Below are positions 42,335-51,386 of a stretch of DNA of 64,000 nucleotides, in pieces. Positions within the stretch are counted from its first letter, which is position 1. Each line of letters begins with the position of its first letter. The notes beneath the pieces were generated by a model, which did no database searches, had not been told where the DNA came from, and saw only the letters and a list, made by a program, of their open reading frames with translations. Both the position numbers and the translations under genes were made by a program. Source of the DNA: JAFAGX01 sp035623335 (lineage in GTDB: Bacteria; Acidobacteriota; Terriglobia; Terriglobales; Acidobacteriaceae); contig DASPTQ010000289.1 of NCBI GenBank assembly GCA_035623335.1, forward strand, positions 8,759 to 72,758. Reading direction: 5' to 3'.

Positions 42335-43270
42335 CTATTGCGCAGAGGCCGGAACATACACCTGGGATGCACCCACCAGTTCTGCATTCGGCACCTCGGT
42401 TTGCAGTCTGACGCGTCGCATTCCCGCCTTCTTCTCGGGCTTGGCAAGGAAGCCCAAAAAGTACTGATGGCCCAAGCGGTGGCCTACGGCATCGAGATAG
42501 GGGGTGAAAGAGACCGGGGCGCCATTGAAGCCTATGTAATAAGCCTCCCCTCCGGTTTCGTCGGCAACCTGGGAGAGATAGATCTGGCCCCAATAGTACC
42601 GCCAATAACTATGAGCGGCGTGCCCTTGTCCGGGCATGTAGATATCGAACACGATCACGCCTGCCCGTTGGGCGTCGGTGATCGCGGCATCCACATAGGG
42701 ATCTTCCGCCATGGTTCCCCCAAACCAATCCACGCCGTCGGTGACCATAAACACTTCGCGGCGAGCCGTGCTCTCCGGCCAACGCTTGATTAAGTCCTGC
42801 AGAGAAAAATAGGGGCTGGCATCGGCGCCGACCAGACCCCGGGGCAGCCGCAGGGCTTTGCCGGCTTGAACGTGATCGCTGGTCGGACTTTGCAGGATTT
42901 CCGCTATCCCGTTGTCCATGTAGGCTACTCCGATCTTGGTGGTCGCGGGCTGCGCATTGATGAACTGTCGAAGATCATCCAACTGTGCGCCCATGCTGAC
43001 GCTGGCTCCATCGTCGATCAGAAAAAAGAACTCCAGGGCAGCGCGGTCGCCTTGGGCGGGCACCCAATCGGTGACGCTATCGCGATCATGGCCTTCATGG
43101 ACCATGACATCTTCGCGAGTGATCTCCGGGGGAGTCGTGCCGTGGCGTGCTTCCACGGTAACCACCATGTGAACCGGAGTGCCACCCGACGTAGTTCCCT
43201 GCCCTACGGCGCACAGCATGGCTAGCGGTACCATCGCCAGAGCATGCCAAGGGATCGATTGTCTTTTCAT
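42335..43270 (-). CDS. Exported VWFA-domain protein
   Basis: A 311-residue protein with signal peptide (LAMVPLAMLCAVGQ). A von Willebrand factor A-like domain follows from about residue 80. Its metal site motif reads FFLIDDGASVSMGAQL (DxGxS instead of DxSxS), with a later VFMVTDGVDWFGG. Many Acidobacteriota encode several such VWFA-related secreted proteins. They are thought to mediate adhesion or protein contacts. The altered first metal motif may weaken Mg binding. Substrate/partner unknown. Confidence 0.75.
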   Translation of the reverse strand: MKRQSIPWHALAMVPLAMLCAVGQGTTSGGTPVHMVVTVEARHGTTPPEITREDVMVHEGHDRDSVTDWVPAQGDRAALEFFFLIDDGASVSMGAQLDDLRQFINAQPATTKIGVAYMDNGIAEILQSPTSDHVQAGKALRLPRGLVGADASPYFSLQDLIKRWPESTARREVFMVTDGVDWFGGTMAEDPYVDAAITDAQRAGVIVFDIYMPGQGHAAHSYWRYYWGQIYLSQVADETGGEAYYIGFNGAPVSFTPYLDAVGHRLGHQYFLGFLAKPEKKAGMRRVRLQTEVPNAELVGASQVYVPASAQ

Positions 43271-43308
43271 GCAGCCTCGCTTCCCTCGTCAGAGATAAGT
43301 TTCGCTGT

Positions 43309-43800
43309 CTAGGCGGGTTTTCCCACGGCTGTCTTCTTCAAACGCTCGATTTGCGCAAGATGGTTCGCACCATGCGTCGCGATCTTCTCCACATACTCTG
43401 CGACGGTTACCGCGCGCTGGTATTCGGGATGAAACGCTGATTTCTCGAGGTCCCCGCGCTTGAGGCGGCGTAATAGCTGCAAGGTACGGTGGCGGTTCAA
43501 TCCGTAGGCGGCGACCAGCTCAGCCGATGATTCTTTGGTATAGCCAAGGTTGGTTGCCCAGTCATCCACATCCATCGGGGCAATCACCGGCTTCTTGTCG
43601 GCCAGCATCTGCCGAAAGCGATGGGCATAAACGATCTCAACATCCGCTAGATGCCCGAGGATTTCGAGAATGGACCACTTGTTCGGGGCCGGCTTGTAAC
43701 GCAGGACCGCGTCGGGCAGGCCGGAAACTGCCGCCGCAATTTGCCTGGGACTCTTATCGGCAGCCGCAATATGCTCCCTCAACTCCGCTTCGCTCATCAC
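43309..43800 (-). CDS. DinB-family protein
   Basis: A 163-residue four-helix-bundle protein. Features are the N-terminal helix ELREHIAAADKSPRQIAAAV and the W in APNKWSILEILGHLADVEIV, which is the DinB_2 signature. The metal-ligand His are in GHLADVE and in KIATHGANHLAQIERL. Proteins of this fold are metal-dependent, and some are thiol transferases or DNA-damage induced. A function cannot be assigned. It lies between the MBL hydrolase and the VWFA gene, all on the minus strand. Confidence 0.82.
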   Translation of the reverse strand: MMSEAELREHIAAADKSPRQIAAAVSGLPDAVLRYKPAPNKWSILEILGHLADVEIVYAHRFRQMLADKKPVIAPMDVDDWATNLGYTKESSAELVAAYGLNRHRTLQLLRRLKRGDLEKSAFHPEYQRAVTVAEYVEKIATHGANHLAQIERLKKTAVGKPA

Positions 43801-43856
43801 TCACCTCGCCTGAACCTCGAGAGACCGAGGTCGCCCTGCATTCCATCGGTCGAACC

Positions 43857-45287
43857 TCACAGATTTACCTTTTCCATCCATCGCGCCACCTGAACGTTCC
43901 ATCCCAGCTCTTGGCTCATGACATCGCGCAACTTCGAGGAAGCGTCGGGATCGCCATGCACGAGATAGGTTCGGCGGGGTGTCCCTTTGAATGTTCGCAA
44001 CCATTCTAAGAGCTCCGGGGTATCCGCGTGGTCGCTGAACTGCTCGAAAGCCACCACGCGCGCCCGGATGGGTACAACCTCTCCAAAAATCTTCACCTCC
44101 GAAGCGCCACTCTTAATCGTAAATCCGCGTGTTCCCTGCGCCTGAAAACCAATGAAAATCACCATGTTTTTCGGGTCCGGAAGTCTTTGCGCCAGATGAT
44201 GCAGAATGCGACCGCCAGTCGCCATACCGCTGGCGGAGACGATGATTGCGGGATCCTTCTGTTGATTAATCCGCTTAGATTGCTCGAAGGTCGAAGCAAA
44301 CTGGAAGCCCGGCCATTCGAGCGGCGATCCATACTGGTTGACCAGCCGCCGAGTCTCTTCACTGTACTCTTCGGAGTGCTTCATGAAGATTTCGACGGCC
44401 TGAATGGCCATGGGGCTGTCGCAATAGACCGGGATCCGCCCGATCTTGCCAGACTCCATCAACTCTTTCAGCATGAAGAGAAACTTCTGGGTGCGCTCCA
44501 CGGCAAAGGCAGGCACCACTACAGTACCGCCACGCCCGACGGTTTCCGCGATGACCGCCGCCAGTTGCGGCCGCGGGTCATCGGTCGGATGCTGCCGATT
44601 TCCGTAGGTCGATTCCATGACGACAATGTCCGCCGTCTCGCCTTCCACTGGTCCAGAATGCACGACCTTGCCGGGAGCGATGTCCTGGTTGCGCACCCGC
44701 CCGATGTCTCCGGTAAACAACACCCGGCGCCTCCCCTCCTTCGACTGGAGCGTGAGTTCCACCATGGCCGATCCCAGGATGTGCGCGGCCCTAACAAAAC
44801 GAAAGGACAACTCCGGCGAGAGCTGCTTGCTCGTGTCCGACGGGACCGGCTGAAAATATTGGAGACAGGCTTGCGCTTGTTCGAAGGTGTAGAGGGGCAG
44901 CGCCGGATGGTGCTTGGATTTTTCGTGCTGGTTGTAGAAGGCGGCATCCTCTTCCTGCAGATGGCCCGCGTCGGGCAACAGAATGCTGCACAAATCAATC
45001 GTCGCGGGCGTGGCGTAGATGGGCCCGCGAAAGCCTCCCTCTACCAGGCGTGGCACCCAGCCACAGTGGTCCAGATGGGCGTGGGTGAGCACCACCGCGT
45101 CAATTTCGCCGACCGGAACCGGAGGATCCTGCCAGTTGCGCTCGCGCCATTCCTTCGGCCCCTGGAACATTCCGCAGTCAATCAGGATTTGCAAACCGCT
45201 GTTTCCAGCCGGATTGCCGACGGTGTTGACCAGGTGCTTGGAACCGGTCACCGTGCCGGCAGCACCGAGAAACTGGATATAGGCCAC
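43857..45287 (-). CDS. MBL-fold metallohydrolase with beta-CASP and RNA-specificity domains
   Basis: A 476-residue protein of the CPSF73/RNase J-like class. The zinc motif is LTHAHLDHCGWVPRL; next come RAAHILGSAMVEL and LFTGDIGRVRNQD. The beta-CASP insert includes DIVVMESTYGNRQHP and VPAFAVERTQKFLFMLKEL. The RMMBL end is FSDHADTPELLEWL followed by YLVHGDPDA. Such enzymes are putative RNA endo/exonucleases in the cytoplasm. Confidence 0.9.
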   Translation of the reverse strand: MAYIQFLGAAGTVTGSKHLVNTVGNPAGNSGLQILIDCGMFQGPKEWRERNWQDPPVPVGEIDAVVLTHAHLDHCGWVPRLVEGGFRGPIYATPATIDLCSILLPDAGHLQEEDAAFYNQHEKSKHHPALPLYTFEQAQACLQYFQPVPSDTSKQLSPELSFRFVRAAHILGSAMVELTLQSKEGRRRVLFTGDIGRVRNQDIAPGKVVHSGPVEGETADIVVMESTYGNRQHPTDDPRPQLAAVIAETVGRGGTVVVPAFAVERTQKFLFMLKELMESGKIGRIPVYCDSPMAIQAVEIFMKHSEEYSEETRRLVNQYGSPLEWPGFQFASTFEQSKRINQQKDPAIIVSASGMATGGRILHHLAQRLPDPKNMVIFIGFQAQGTRGFTIKSGASEVKIFGEVVPIRARVVAFEQFSDHADTPELLEWLRTFKGTPRRTYLVHGDPDASSKLRDVMSQELGWNVQVARWMEKVNL

Positions 45288-45391
45288 GAACCCCTCCGAT
45301 TACCCATCCTACAAGCAAGGACCGAGGCGTGGGAGAGTCGCCTTTTGCGCCTCGACTCGGGGGCCATCATTCTTCGTCTCCCTAGCGCGAT

Positions 45392-47059
45392 TCATCCCTT
45401 CGGGGTGTAGACGTGCTCACTCGGATTGCTCTCGGGAACGCTACCGTCATTCAGCCTCACTTGTTGCGGAGGCGATGGGACTTGAATCCGAATGGAGGCT
45501 TTCGATTTTGCCCGTACCTCCAGCCGTTTGCTGATTTGGGTGCCATCGACCTCGAGCGTAACCGGAACCTCGGCACCTGCACTGCCTGAGTTCTCGACGG
45601 CTACGGTCACCAGAAAACCGCCGGTGGGGATCGGACTGGAATAGACCGAATCGATGCGGAAATCGGGCAAACCGCGGTCGTGATACACCCAGTCGTCGAA
45701 AAACCATTGTAGATCTCGCTGGCTGGTCTTCTCGATCAGACGCTCAAGGTAGGTTATCTCCTGGTCCTCCGCCGCACGGTAGCCGCGTAAGGCGTCTACG
45801 GGCAGACGTCCCAACATGTCTCTCAGCATCCACCACACATACATGGCTTTGGTTTGGAGGTACAAATCGTTCGGTGCGGTAATCAGAGAATGAGTCGCGT
45901 CTCGTGCGCCAGGTTTGTCGGAGGTCTGCTTTTCGGCTTCCACCAGGACCGTGGCGTGCGCCTTCAGGTAATCGAGCGCGGCGGCGCGGCCCTTCTGCTT
46001 TTCAATGAATTCCGCCTGCGCGAAGTGCGCCAGGCCGTCCTCGATCCAGGCTCTGGGGGAATGCAGCCATTGCCGACCTTTGGCATACACCATACTCAGC
46101 TCCGCTTCATTCGTCAGGGGAGACTGCAGTGGGGTCAGCAGCATGCCCTCGGTCACGAAAGGCTGCCCATCCGCATCCGGCAAGGCCAAAATCTGAAGAC
46201 TTCCTGATCCGCTTCCCCCGGGAGCCAGGGGATCGAGCTGGCCGGCAACCTCGCTATAAGCCTCCGCCGCCGATTGCTGGCCCGGCAAATAGTAAACCGC
46301 GACTGAGTCCTTGGCTGCGAGTTTCTGATAATCGGCCATCACGAACGTTGGCACAGTGATTCCAAACCCCACGATGCTGAACCGGACGCCTTTCGAGTGC
46401 TCGGCAGGCGAACCAGGGGTGCTGAAAAAGATTGCGGCACCCGAGGTGGACTCGAACTTTACCTCCATCTCAGCGTTGCCTTCCTTCGCCTGCCATCGGC
46501 CGATGGTCTCCGCCACGCTGTTGCCGTCGGAAAAACTGGCGTCCTCGGTCGCGATCGGATACCAGGTCACGTATCCAATCCCGCGCACGGCGGTAAACGA
46601 TTTGCTGATCTGGTCCCAGTCGCTGTGCTTGGCCTTTTCCTCCGGCACGTCCATGCGGGTTAGCCGTGTCGCCGCAAGCGGAATGATCCCTTCATAGCCG
46701 ACCTCCAACTCAATCACACCCTTGGACGGAACCTCCGGCACAGTCACGATGGCCTCAGAAAATGCGCCGGTATGATCGAGGTCAGAATTGAATTCTTCGG
46801 TCACGAACGGGAGTGGCTTCCCGCCAGCTTTAATCGAGCGCCAATCGAGACTGGAAGAGATTTGCAAAGCAAGATCCTTTTGAGAATCGGACGAATCGTT
46901 GCGGAGGGTGATCTTGCCCCGTACCCCGAGGCGATGCTGCTCCGGCTCGAGCCGTACCTCGAGGTCGTACTTGGTAAAGGTGAAAGCCTCCCGGTCGAGG
47001 GCGCCGGCCAGATTCCACAGCCCACAGAGCATGCCGAAAATACACAGAACCCTCATCAC
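45392..47059 (-). CDS. M1-like peptidase homologue lacking the HExxH motif
   Basis: A 555-residue exported protein (signal ILCGLWNLAGALDRE-like from about residue 5). The N-terminal part is the beta-rich domain of M1 aminopeptidases (KYDLEVRLEPEQHRLGVRGK, ITLRNDSSDS). Later segments resemble the peptidase module (AWIEDGLAHFAQAEFIEKQ, DLQWFFDDWVYHDRGLPDF). Where HExxH should occur, the sequence reads ELSMVYAKGRQWLHSPRAWI, so the zinc site appears absent and the protein is probably non-catalytic. It overlaps rlmB by 4 bases. Confidence 0.75.
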   Translation of the reverse strand: MMRVLCIFGMLCGLWNLAGALDREAFTFTKYDLEVRLEPEQHRLGVRGKITLRNDSSDSQKDLALQISSSLDWRSIKAGGKPLPFVTEEFNSDLDHTGAFSEAIVTVPEVPSKGVIELEVGYEGIIPLAATRLTRMDVPEEKAKHSDWDQISKSFTAVRGIGYVTWYPIATEDASFSDGNSVAETIGRWQAKEGNAEMEVKFESTSGAAIFFSTPGSPAEHSKGVRFSIVGFGITVPTFVMADYQKLAAKDSVAVYYLPGQQSAAEAYSEVAGQLDPLAPGGSGSGSLQILALPDADGQPFVTEGMLLTPLQSPLTNEAELSMVYAKGRQWLHSPRAWIEDGLAHFAQAEFIEKQKGRAAALDYLKAHATVLVEAEKQTSDKPGARDATHSLITAPNDLYLQTKAMYVWWMLRDMLGRLPVDALRGYRAAEDQEITYLERLIEKTSQRDLQWFFDDWVYHDRGLPDFRIDSVYSSPIPTGGFLVTVAVENSGSAGAEVPVTLEVDGTQISKRLEVRAKSKASIRIQVPSPPQQVRLNDGSVPESNPSEHVYTPKG

Positions 47060-47790
47060 ACCTGCTTCCTTCTTTGCCGGACAATCTCGTAAAGAATGAC
47101 CCCGGCGGCAACGGAAACGTTCAACGAAGGCACCTTGCCGAGCATAGGAATGGAGGCGAGGAAGTCACATTTTCTCATCACCAAATCATGCAGGCCTCGG
47201 CCTTCACCGCCGAGCACCACCGCACAATCCATGTTGTAATCGAGCGAGTCGTAGGACTGGGAGCCGCGCTCATCGAGACCTACGATCCATAGGTTCTTGG
47301 CCTTCAGCTCCTCTAACGTACGCGCGATGTTGGTGACCTTTGCCACCGGCAGGTATTCGCCTGCGCCCGCAGAAGCCTTGGTTACCGCCGCCGTCACTCC
47401 CACTGCCCGCCTTTCCGGAATGATGACCCCATTGGCACCGGCTGCATCCGCCGTACGCAGGATGGCTCCGAGATTGTGCGGATCCTCTACTCCGTCGAGC
47501 ACCACGATCAGGGAATGAGATCCGCGCTTGGCCGCGATCACATCGTCCAGGTCGTTGTACTGCTTGGCGGAGGTGATGGCCACTACGCCTTGATGAGCAT
47601 TGTTCCCTGCCATCCGGTCAAGTTCGGCTCGCTCGAGGAATCGTACCGCAACCCCCTGGCGGCGGCATTCTTCGACCACCCGCTGCAGGCGGAGGTCATG
47701 GCGTTCCCGGGCAACGCCCACCCAGGCAAACGCCCGCGCGCGCGCTTTCAGCGCCTCGGCCACGGAATGGATCCCGTAGATGTAATGCAT
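47056..47790 (-). CDS. rlmB: 23S rRNA (guanosine-2'-O)-methyltransferase, TrmH/SpoU family
   Basis: A 244-residue knotted (SPOUT) methyltransferase with an N-terminal substrate-binding domain (MHYIYGIHSVAEALKARA). The three SpoU motifs are NLGAILRTADAAGANGVII, VVLGGEGRGLHDLV, and LNVSVAAGVILYEIVRQRR. RlmB methylates G2251 of 23S rRNA; the N-terminal domain and overall length fit this member. First gene of the minus-strand run ending in the VWFA gene. Confidence 0.9.
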   Translation of the reverse strand: MHYIYGIHSVAEALKARARAFAWVGVARERHDLRLQRVVEECRRQGVAVRFLERAELDRMAGNNAHQGVVAITSAKQYNDLDDVIAAKRGSHSLIVVLDGVEDPHNLGAILRTADAAGANGVIIPERRAVGVTAAVTKASAGAGEYLPVAKVTNIARTLEELKAKNLWIVGLDERGSQSYDSLDYNMDCAVVLGGEGRGLHDLVMRKCDFLASIPMLGKVPSLNVSVAAGVILYEIVRQRRKQV

Positions 47791-47958
47791 GAGCCTTCAG
47801 TGTACTGCCTGGGCTTGCGGTAGACCACGCAGCCGCTCACCTTACGCTTGAGCCGGCCAGGAACCCAAAGCCTGGAATCCGCTTGGCCCGCTAAGCTTTT
47901 CTCGACCAATCCCATCCGTACTATTCCCGATGCTAAACTTGAATTTTGGGAGGGAGCT

Positions 47959-49140
47959 TTGCATAACGTCTACATTGTCTCGGCCGTGCGCACGCCCATC
48001 GGAAAATTTGGAGGTTCACTCGCCTCCCTGACCGCCGTCGACCTGGGCGTTGCTGCCGCGAAGGCGGCGCTCGAACGTGCCAAGGTCCGCCCGAACCAGG
48101 TGGAAGAAACCATCTTTGGCAACGCCCGGCAGGCTGGTGGAGGGCCGAATCCCGCCCGCCAGATTTCAGTCCGCAGCGGCATCCCGACGGAGGTTCCTGC
48201 GTATACCGTAAACAAGGCTTGCGCATCGGGCTTGAAGTCGATCGCACTCGGATTTCAGGAGATTGCCACGGGGAACCTGGACTGCGTCTTGGCCGGAGGC
48301 ACCGAATCCATGTCTCGCTTGCCCTACTACCTGGATGGTGCCCGCTGGGGCTATCGGCTGGGGGACCAGGAGTTAGTCGATGGCATGTACCGCGATGGAT
48401 TTTTCTGTCCTCTGGCCAAAATGTTGATGGGCGAGACCGCCGAGGTTCTGGCCGAGCAATACAAGATCACGCGGGAGGAACAGGACGCGTTTGCGCTCTG
48501 TTCACAAACTCGCGCGGCGCAGGCAATTGCCAGCGGGCGCTTTCAGGAGGAATTGGTGCCCGTCACGCTGGACACCAAGAAAGGTCCGCAAACATTCAGC
48601 CAAGATGAACATCCCTTTATCGGGGCGTCGCTCGAGAAAATGGCGAAGCTCGCTCCGGTATTTTCTCAATCGGGCACGATCACGGCGGGCAACTCGTCGG
48701 GTATTACCGACGGCGCGGCCGCCGTCGTCCTCGTCGGCGAAAATTTCGCCACGACACATAAGCTCACGCCGCTCGCCCGTATTCTGGCCGTCGCCTCCGC
48801 CGGAGTTGATCCACGAGTCATGGGAATCGGTCCGGTTCCCGCGCTGCGAAAGCTGGAGGAAAGACATCAGCTGAAGCTTTCCGATTTTGATCTCGTCGAG
48901 TTAAACGAGGCCTTTGCCGCGCAGGTTCTGGCCTGCGACCGGGAGCTACATTTTGATCGCAACAAGCTCAACGTGAATGGCGGTGCCATCGCCCTCGGTC
49001 ACCCGATCGGCTGCACCGGAGCCCGAATCACGGTAACGCTGCTTCACGAAATGATGAAACGAAAAGCCAAACGCGGTGTCGCCACTCTTTGCGTGAGCGG
49101 CGGAATGGGCATGGCCTTGGCCCTTGAGAACTCCGTTTGA
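47959..49140 (+). CDS. Acetyl-CoA acetyltransferase / 3-ketoacyl-CoA thiolase
   Basis: A 393-residue enzyme starting with TTG at 47959. GGAGG lies 5 bases upstream, and the product then begins with the typical (M)HNVYIVSAVRTPIGKFGG. An upstream in-frame TTG at 47848 would add 37 residues of non-conserved sequence. The nucleophile Cys88 is in NKACASGLKS. The C-terminal motifs GGAIALGHPIGCTGARI and CVSGGMGMALALE supply His and the second Cys. It condenses or cleaves acetyl-CoA units in fatty-acid/PHB metabolism. Divergent from rlmB. Confidence 0.93.
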   Translation: MHNVYIVSAVRTPIGKFGGSLASLTAVDLGVAAAKAALERAKVRPNQVEETIFGNARQAGGGPNPARQISVRSGIPTEVPAYTVNKACASGLKSIALGFQEIATGNLDCVLAGGTESMSRLPYYLDGARWGYRLGDQELVDGMYRDGFFCPLAKMLMGETAEVLAEQYKITREEQDAFALCSQTRAAQAIASGRFQEELVPVTLDTKKGPQTFSQDEHPFIGASLEKMAKLAPVFSQSGTITAGNSSGITDGAAAVVLVGENFATTHKLTPLARILAVASAGVDPRVMGIGPVPALRKLEERHQLKLSDFDLVELNEAFAAQVLACDRELHFDRNKLNVNGGAIALGHPIGCTGARITVTLLHEMMKRKAKRGVATLCVSGGMGMALALENSV

Positions 49141-49520
49141 GGGAGCAAGGGGCAGAGACTTCGCGTACCCCCGACGATGGTTACAATGAAAACGGGTCTT
49201 GCTCCAGGCTGTTTGCGGCATCACACTAACTCGCTTCAAAATTGCCTTTTTCTTTCCACGCACCTCCTATGGCAAACCTGATGTAAAGCTTAACGTTCCA
49301 AGCTCGTTGTGAGTTACTCATCGTTGGACAGCCACGCCCACTCCACAGTTTTCCTCTTTTTGGTGAGGACAAGGACTGAGATCGGGGAGCCTGTTGGAAG
49401 ACGGCAAACGAACCACTGAAGTACGGCGGGAAATGATGCGTGGCAAAGCAACCTCGGTTTCTAGCTTCCTCACGACATCGCCTGGGGACTACGCGCGGCT
49501 ACAATGCCCTGGGAGGAAAT
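49141..49520. other. Noncoding stretch upstream of the amidase gene
   Basis: About 380 bases between the thiolase and amidase genes. Short open frames here (49394, 49440) lack conserved motifs and run into the amidase. No tRNA or strong hairpin was seen. It probably holds the amidase promoter. Confidence 0.5.
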
Positions 49521-51326
49521 ATGCGGAAATCGCGAAGACAGTTCTTGACCCTCACATCCGCGGGCCTATTCGGTGCTGCCGTCGCAGGCAGTGTTCAGGC
49601 ACAGGCGCCCGAGACTCAGCAGCCACCGACTCCCGGTGCGCCTCCGGCCTTCGGTACCGGACCGCTGGTCGGTCCGGAGATCTCGTCCACAACGGTAACT
49701 GAGGCGGAGAAGCTGGTGCAAATCAAGATGACGGATGGCGAAATCGCCATTGCTGCATCGAGCTGGCGGGCAAACATGGCCGCCCTTTACGAGCGTCGGA
49801 CCGGTCCACGCAAGGTGCAGCTGGAAACGACGCTTGCGCCGGCAACCACGTGGAATCCGGCAACGGAGAAGATCAAGGCGGGACCAACACGTGACCGCTT
49901 CCTGCGCAGCACGGCCGATCCAGGGCCGTTGCCCGCGAACGACGAAGACATTGCTTACGCGCCGGTGACCAAACTTTCGCGCTGGATCGAGCAGCGCAAG
50001 CTCACTTCGACGCGCCTTACCGAGATTTACCTCGAACGCTTGCAGCACTTTGACCCCAAGCTGCGCTGCGTGATCACGTTGACTGCAGATCATGCCATGG
50101 CGCAGGCGAAGGAGGCGGATTCGGAGATCGCGTCGGGGAAGTATCGCGGACCGCTGCACGGCATTCCCTGGGGCGGCAAGGACCTGCTCGATACCGCTGG
50201 CATCGCGACGACCTACGGGGCCGAGCCCTATCGCAACCGGGTGCCCAAAGACGACGCAGTCGTCGTCCAGCGACTCGACCTGGCGGGTGCAGTGCTCGTC
50301 GCCAAGCTCAGCCTCGGCGCACTCGCGCTAAACGACATCTGGTTCGGCGGGCAGACCATGAATCCGTGGTTGCTCGAAGAGGGTTCTTCGGGATCGAGCG
50401 CCGGGCCGGGAGCCGCCACCGCTGCGGGACTCGTCGCTTTCTCGATCGGCAGCGAAACCGAAGGCAGCATCGTGAGTCCGTCCATGCGTTGCGGGGTGAC
50501 GGGGCTGCGACCGACCTTCGGGCGCGTGCCGCGAACCGGAGCGATGACGCTCTGCTGGTCGCTCGACAAACTGGGGCCGATCACGCGTTCGGTCGAAGAT
50601 ACGCTGCTGGTCTTGCAGGCCATTCGCGGTCCCGATGCGGGTGACCTGGCCACGGTACAAGCCCATCTCGACTTCGATGCCAGCGCCGGCATCAAGGGCC
50701 TGCGCGTCGGTTTCTTTCCCAAGTGGATGCAGGAAGCCCCCGCTACCGAGGTCGATCGCTCCGCACTCCAGGCAGTGAAACAGGCCGGGATGAAGCCAGT
50801 CGAAGTCGCAATACCGGATTGGCCCTACGATTCGCTCAACCTTATTCTCTTCGCCGAATCGGCAGCAGCCTTCGAAGATTTGACGCTTAGCGGAGAGCTA
50901 AACCAACTCAAGGCGCAGGTTGCGGATGCGTGGCCGAACGTTTTTCGCCAGTCGCGCTTCTTATCGGCGGTTGATTTCGTGCAGGCAGATCGTTTCCGTC
51001 GCAAGGTCGCTCAAGAAATGGTGCGCCTGTTCTCGCAAGTTGATCTGCTCCTGGTGCCCTCGCTGCGTGATGAAATGCTCGTCATCGGCAACTTTACCGG
51101 CTATCCGTCGTTGACCTTGCGCGCCAGTTTTGTAGAGGTGTCGGAGGCGAGGAGCGACTGGGCACCGGATCCAGCGCATCCCCTGCCGAAGTTTTCACCG
51201 CCGCGACGCGTGCCCCACGGGGTGACGCTGATCGGCCGGCTGTTCGATGAGGGAACACTGGGAAGCGCGGGTTTGGCGCTGGAGAAAATCTTCGCTGTTC
51301 AAGAGCAGAGGCCGGCGGGCTTCTGA
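49521..51326 (+). CDS. Exported amidase-signature hydrolase with Tat-type signal
   Basis: A 601-residue protein. The N-terminus MRKSRRQFLTLTSAGLFGAA contains an RRQFL twin-arginine motif. The amidase signature catalytic triad is present: Lys in GIPWGGKDLLD, cis-Ser and nucleophile Ser in EEGSSGSSAGPGAATAAG, and the GSETEGSIVSPS segment. About 130 residues separate the signal from the amidase core. ATG at 49521 has GGGAGGAAAT before it, better than the upstream ATG at 49440. It is likely a periplasmic amide or peptide amidase. The C-terminal region RRVPHGVTLIGRLFDEGTL is typical. Confidence 0.88.
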   Translation: MRKSRRQFLTLTSAGLFGAAVAGSVQAQAPETQQPPTPGAPPAFGTGPLVGPEISSTTVTEAEKLVQIKMTDGEIAIAASSWRANMAALYERRTGPRKVQLETTLAPATTWNPATEKIKAGPTRDRFLRSTADPGPLPANDEDIAYAPVTKLSRWIEQRKLTSTRLTEIYLERLQHFDPKLRCVITLTADHAMAQAKEADSEIASGKYRGPLHGIPWGGKDLLDTAGIATTYGAEPYRNRVPKDDAVVVQRLDLAGAVLVAKLSLGALALNDIWFGGQTMNPWLLEEGSSGSSAGPGAATAAGLVAFSIGSETEGSIVSPSMRCGVTGLRPTFGRVPRTGAMTLCWSLDKLGPITRSVEDTLLVLQAIRGPDAGDLATVQAHLDFDASAGIKGLRVGFFPKWMQEAPATEVDRSALQAVKQAGMKPVEVAIPDWPYDSLNLILFAESAAAFEDLTLSGELNQLKAQVADAWPNVFRQSRFLSAVDFVQADRFRRKVAQEMVRLFSQVDLLLVPSLRDEMLVIGNFTGYPSLTLRASFVEVSEARSDWAPDPAHPLPKFSPPRRVPHGVTLIGRLFDEGTLGSAGLALEKIFAVQEQRPAGF

Positions 51327-51330
51327 CAGG

Positions 51331-51370
51331 CCCACCTTCAACCAGCGGCGAAGGGTTGAACCCCGGTGGG
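51331..51370. terminator. Strong hairpin between convergent amidase and S9 peptidase genes
   Basis: CCCACC-TTCAACC pairs with GGTTGAA-cccc-GGTGGG: 13 base pairs, a 10-base loop and a 4-base bulge on the 3' side. It lies just past both stop codons of the convergent pair, where a bidirectional terminator is expected. No T run is present. Confidence 0.5.
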
Positions 51371-51386
51371 TCACCCGCTTGCTGCT

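Noticed and set aside
44028..45410. 460-residue plus-strand open frame
   Set aside because: It is antisense to the MBL hydrolase, which has clear catalytic motifs. No family match or coherent start.
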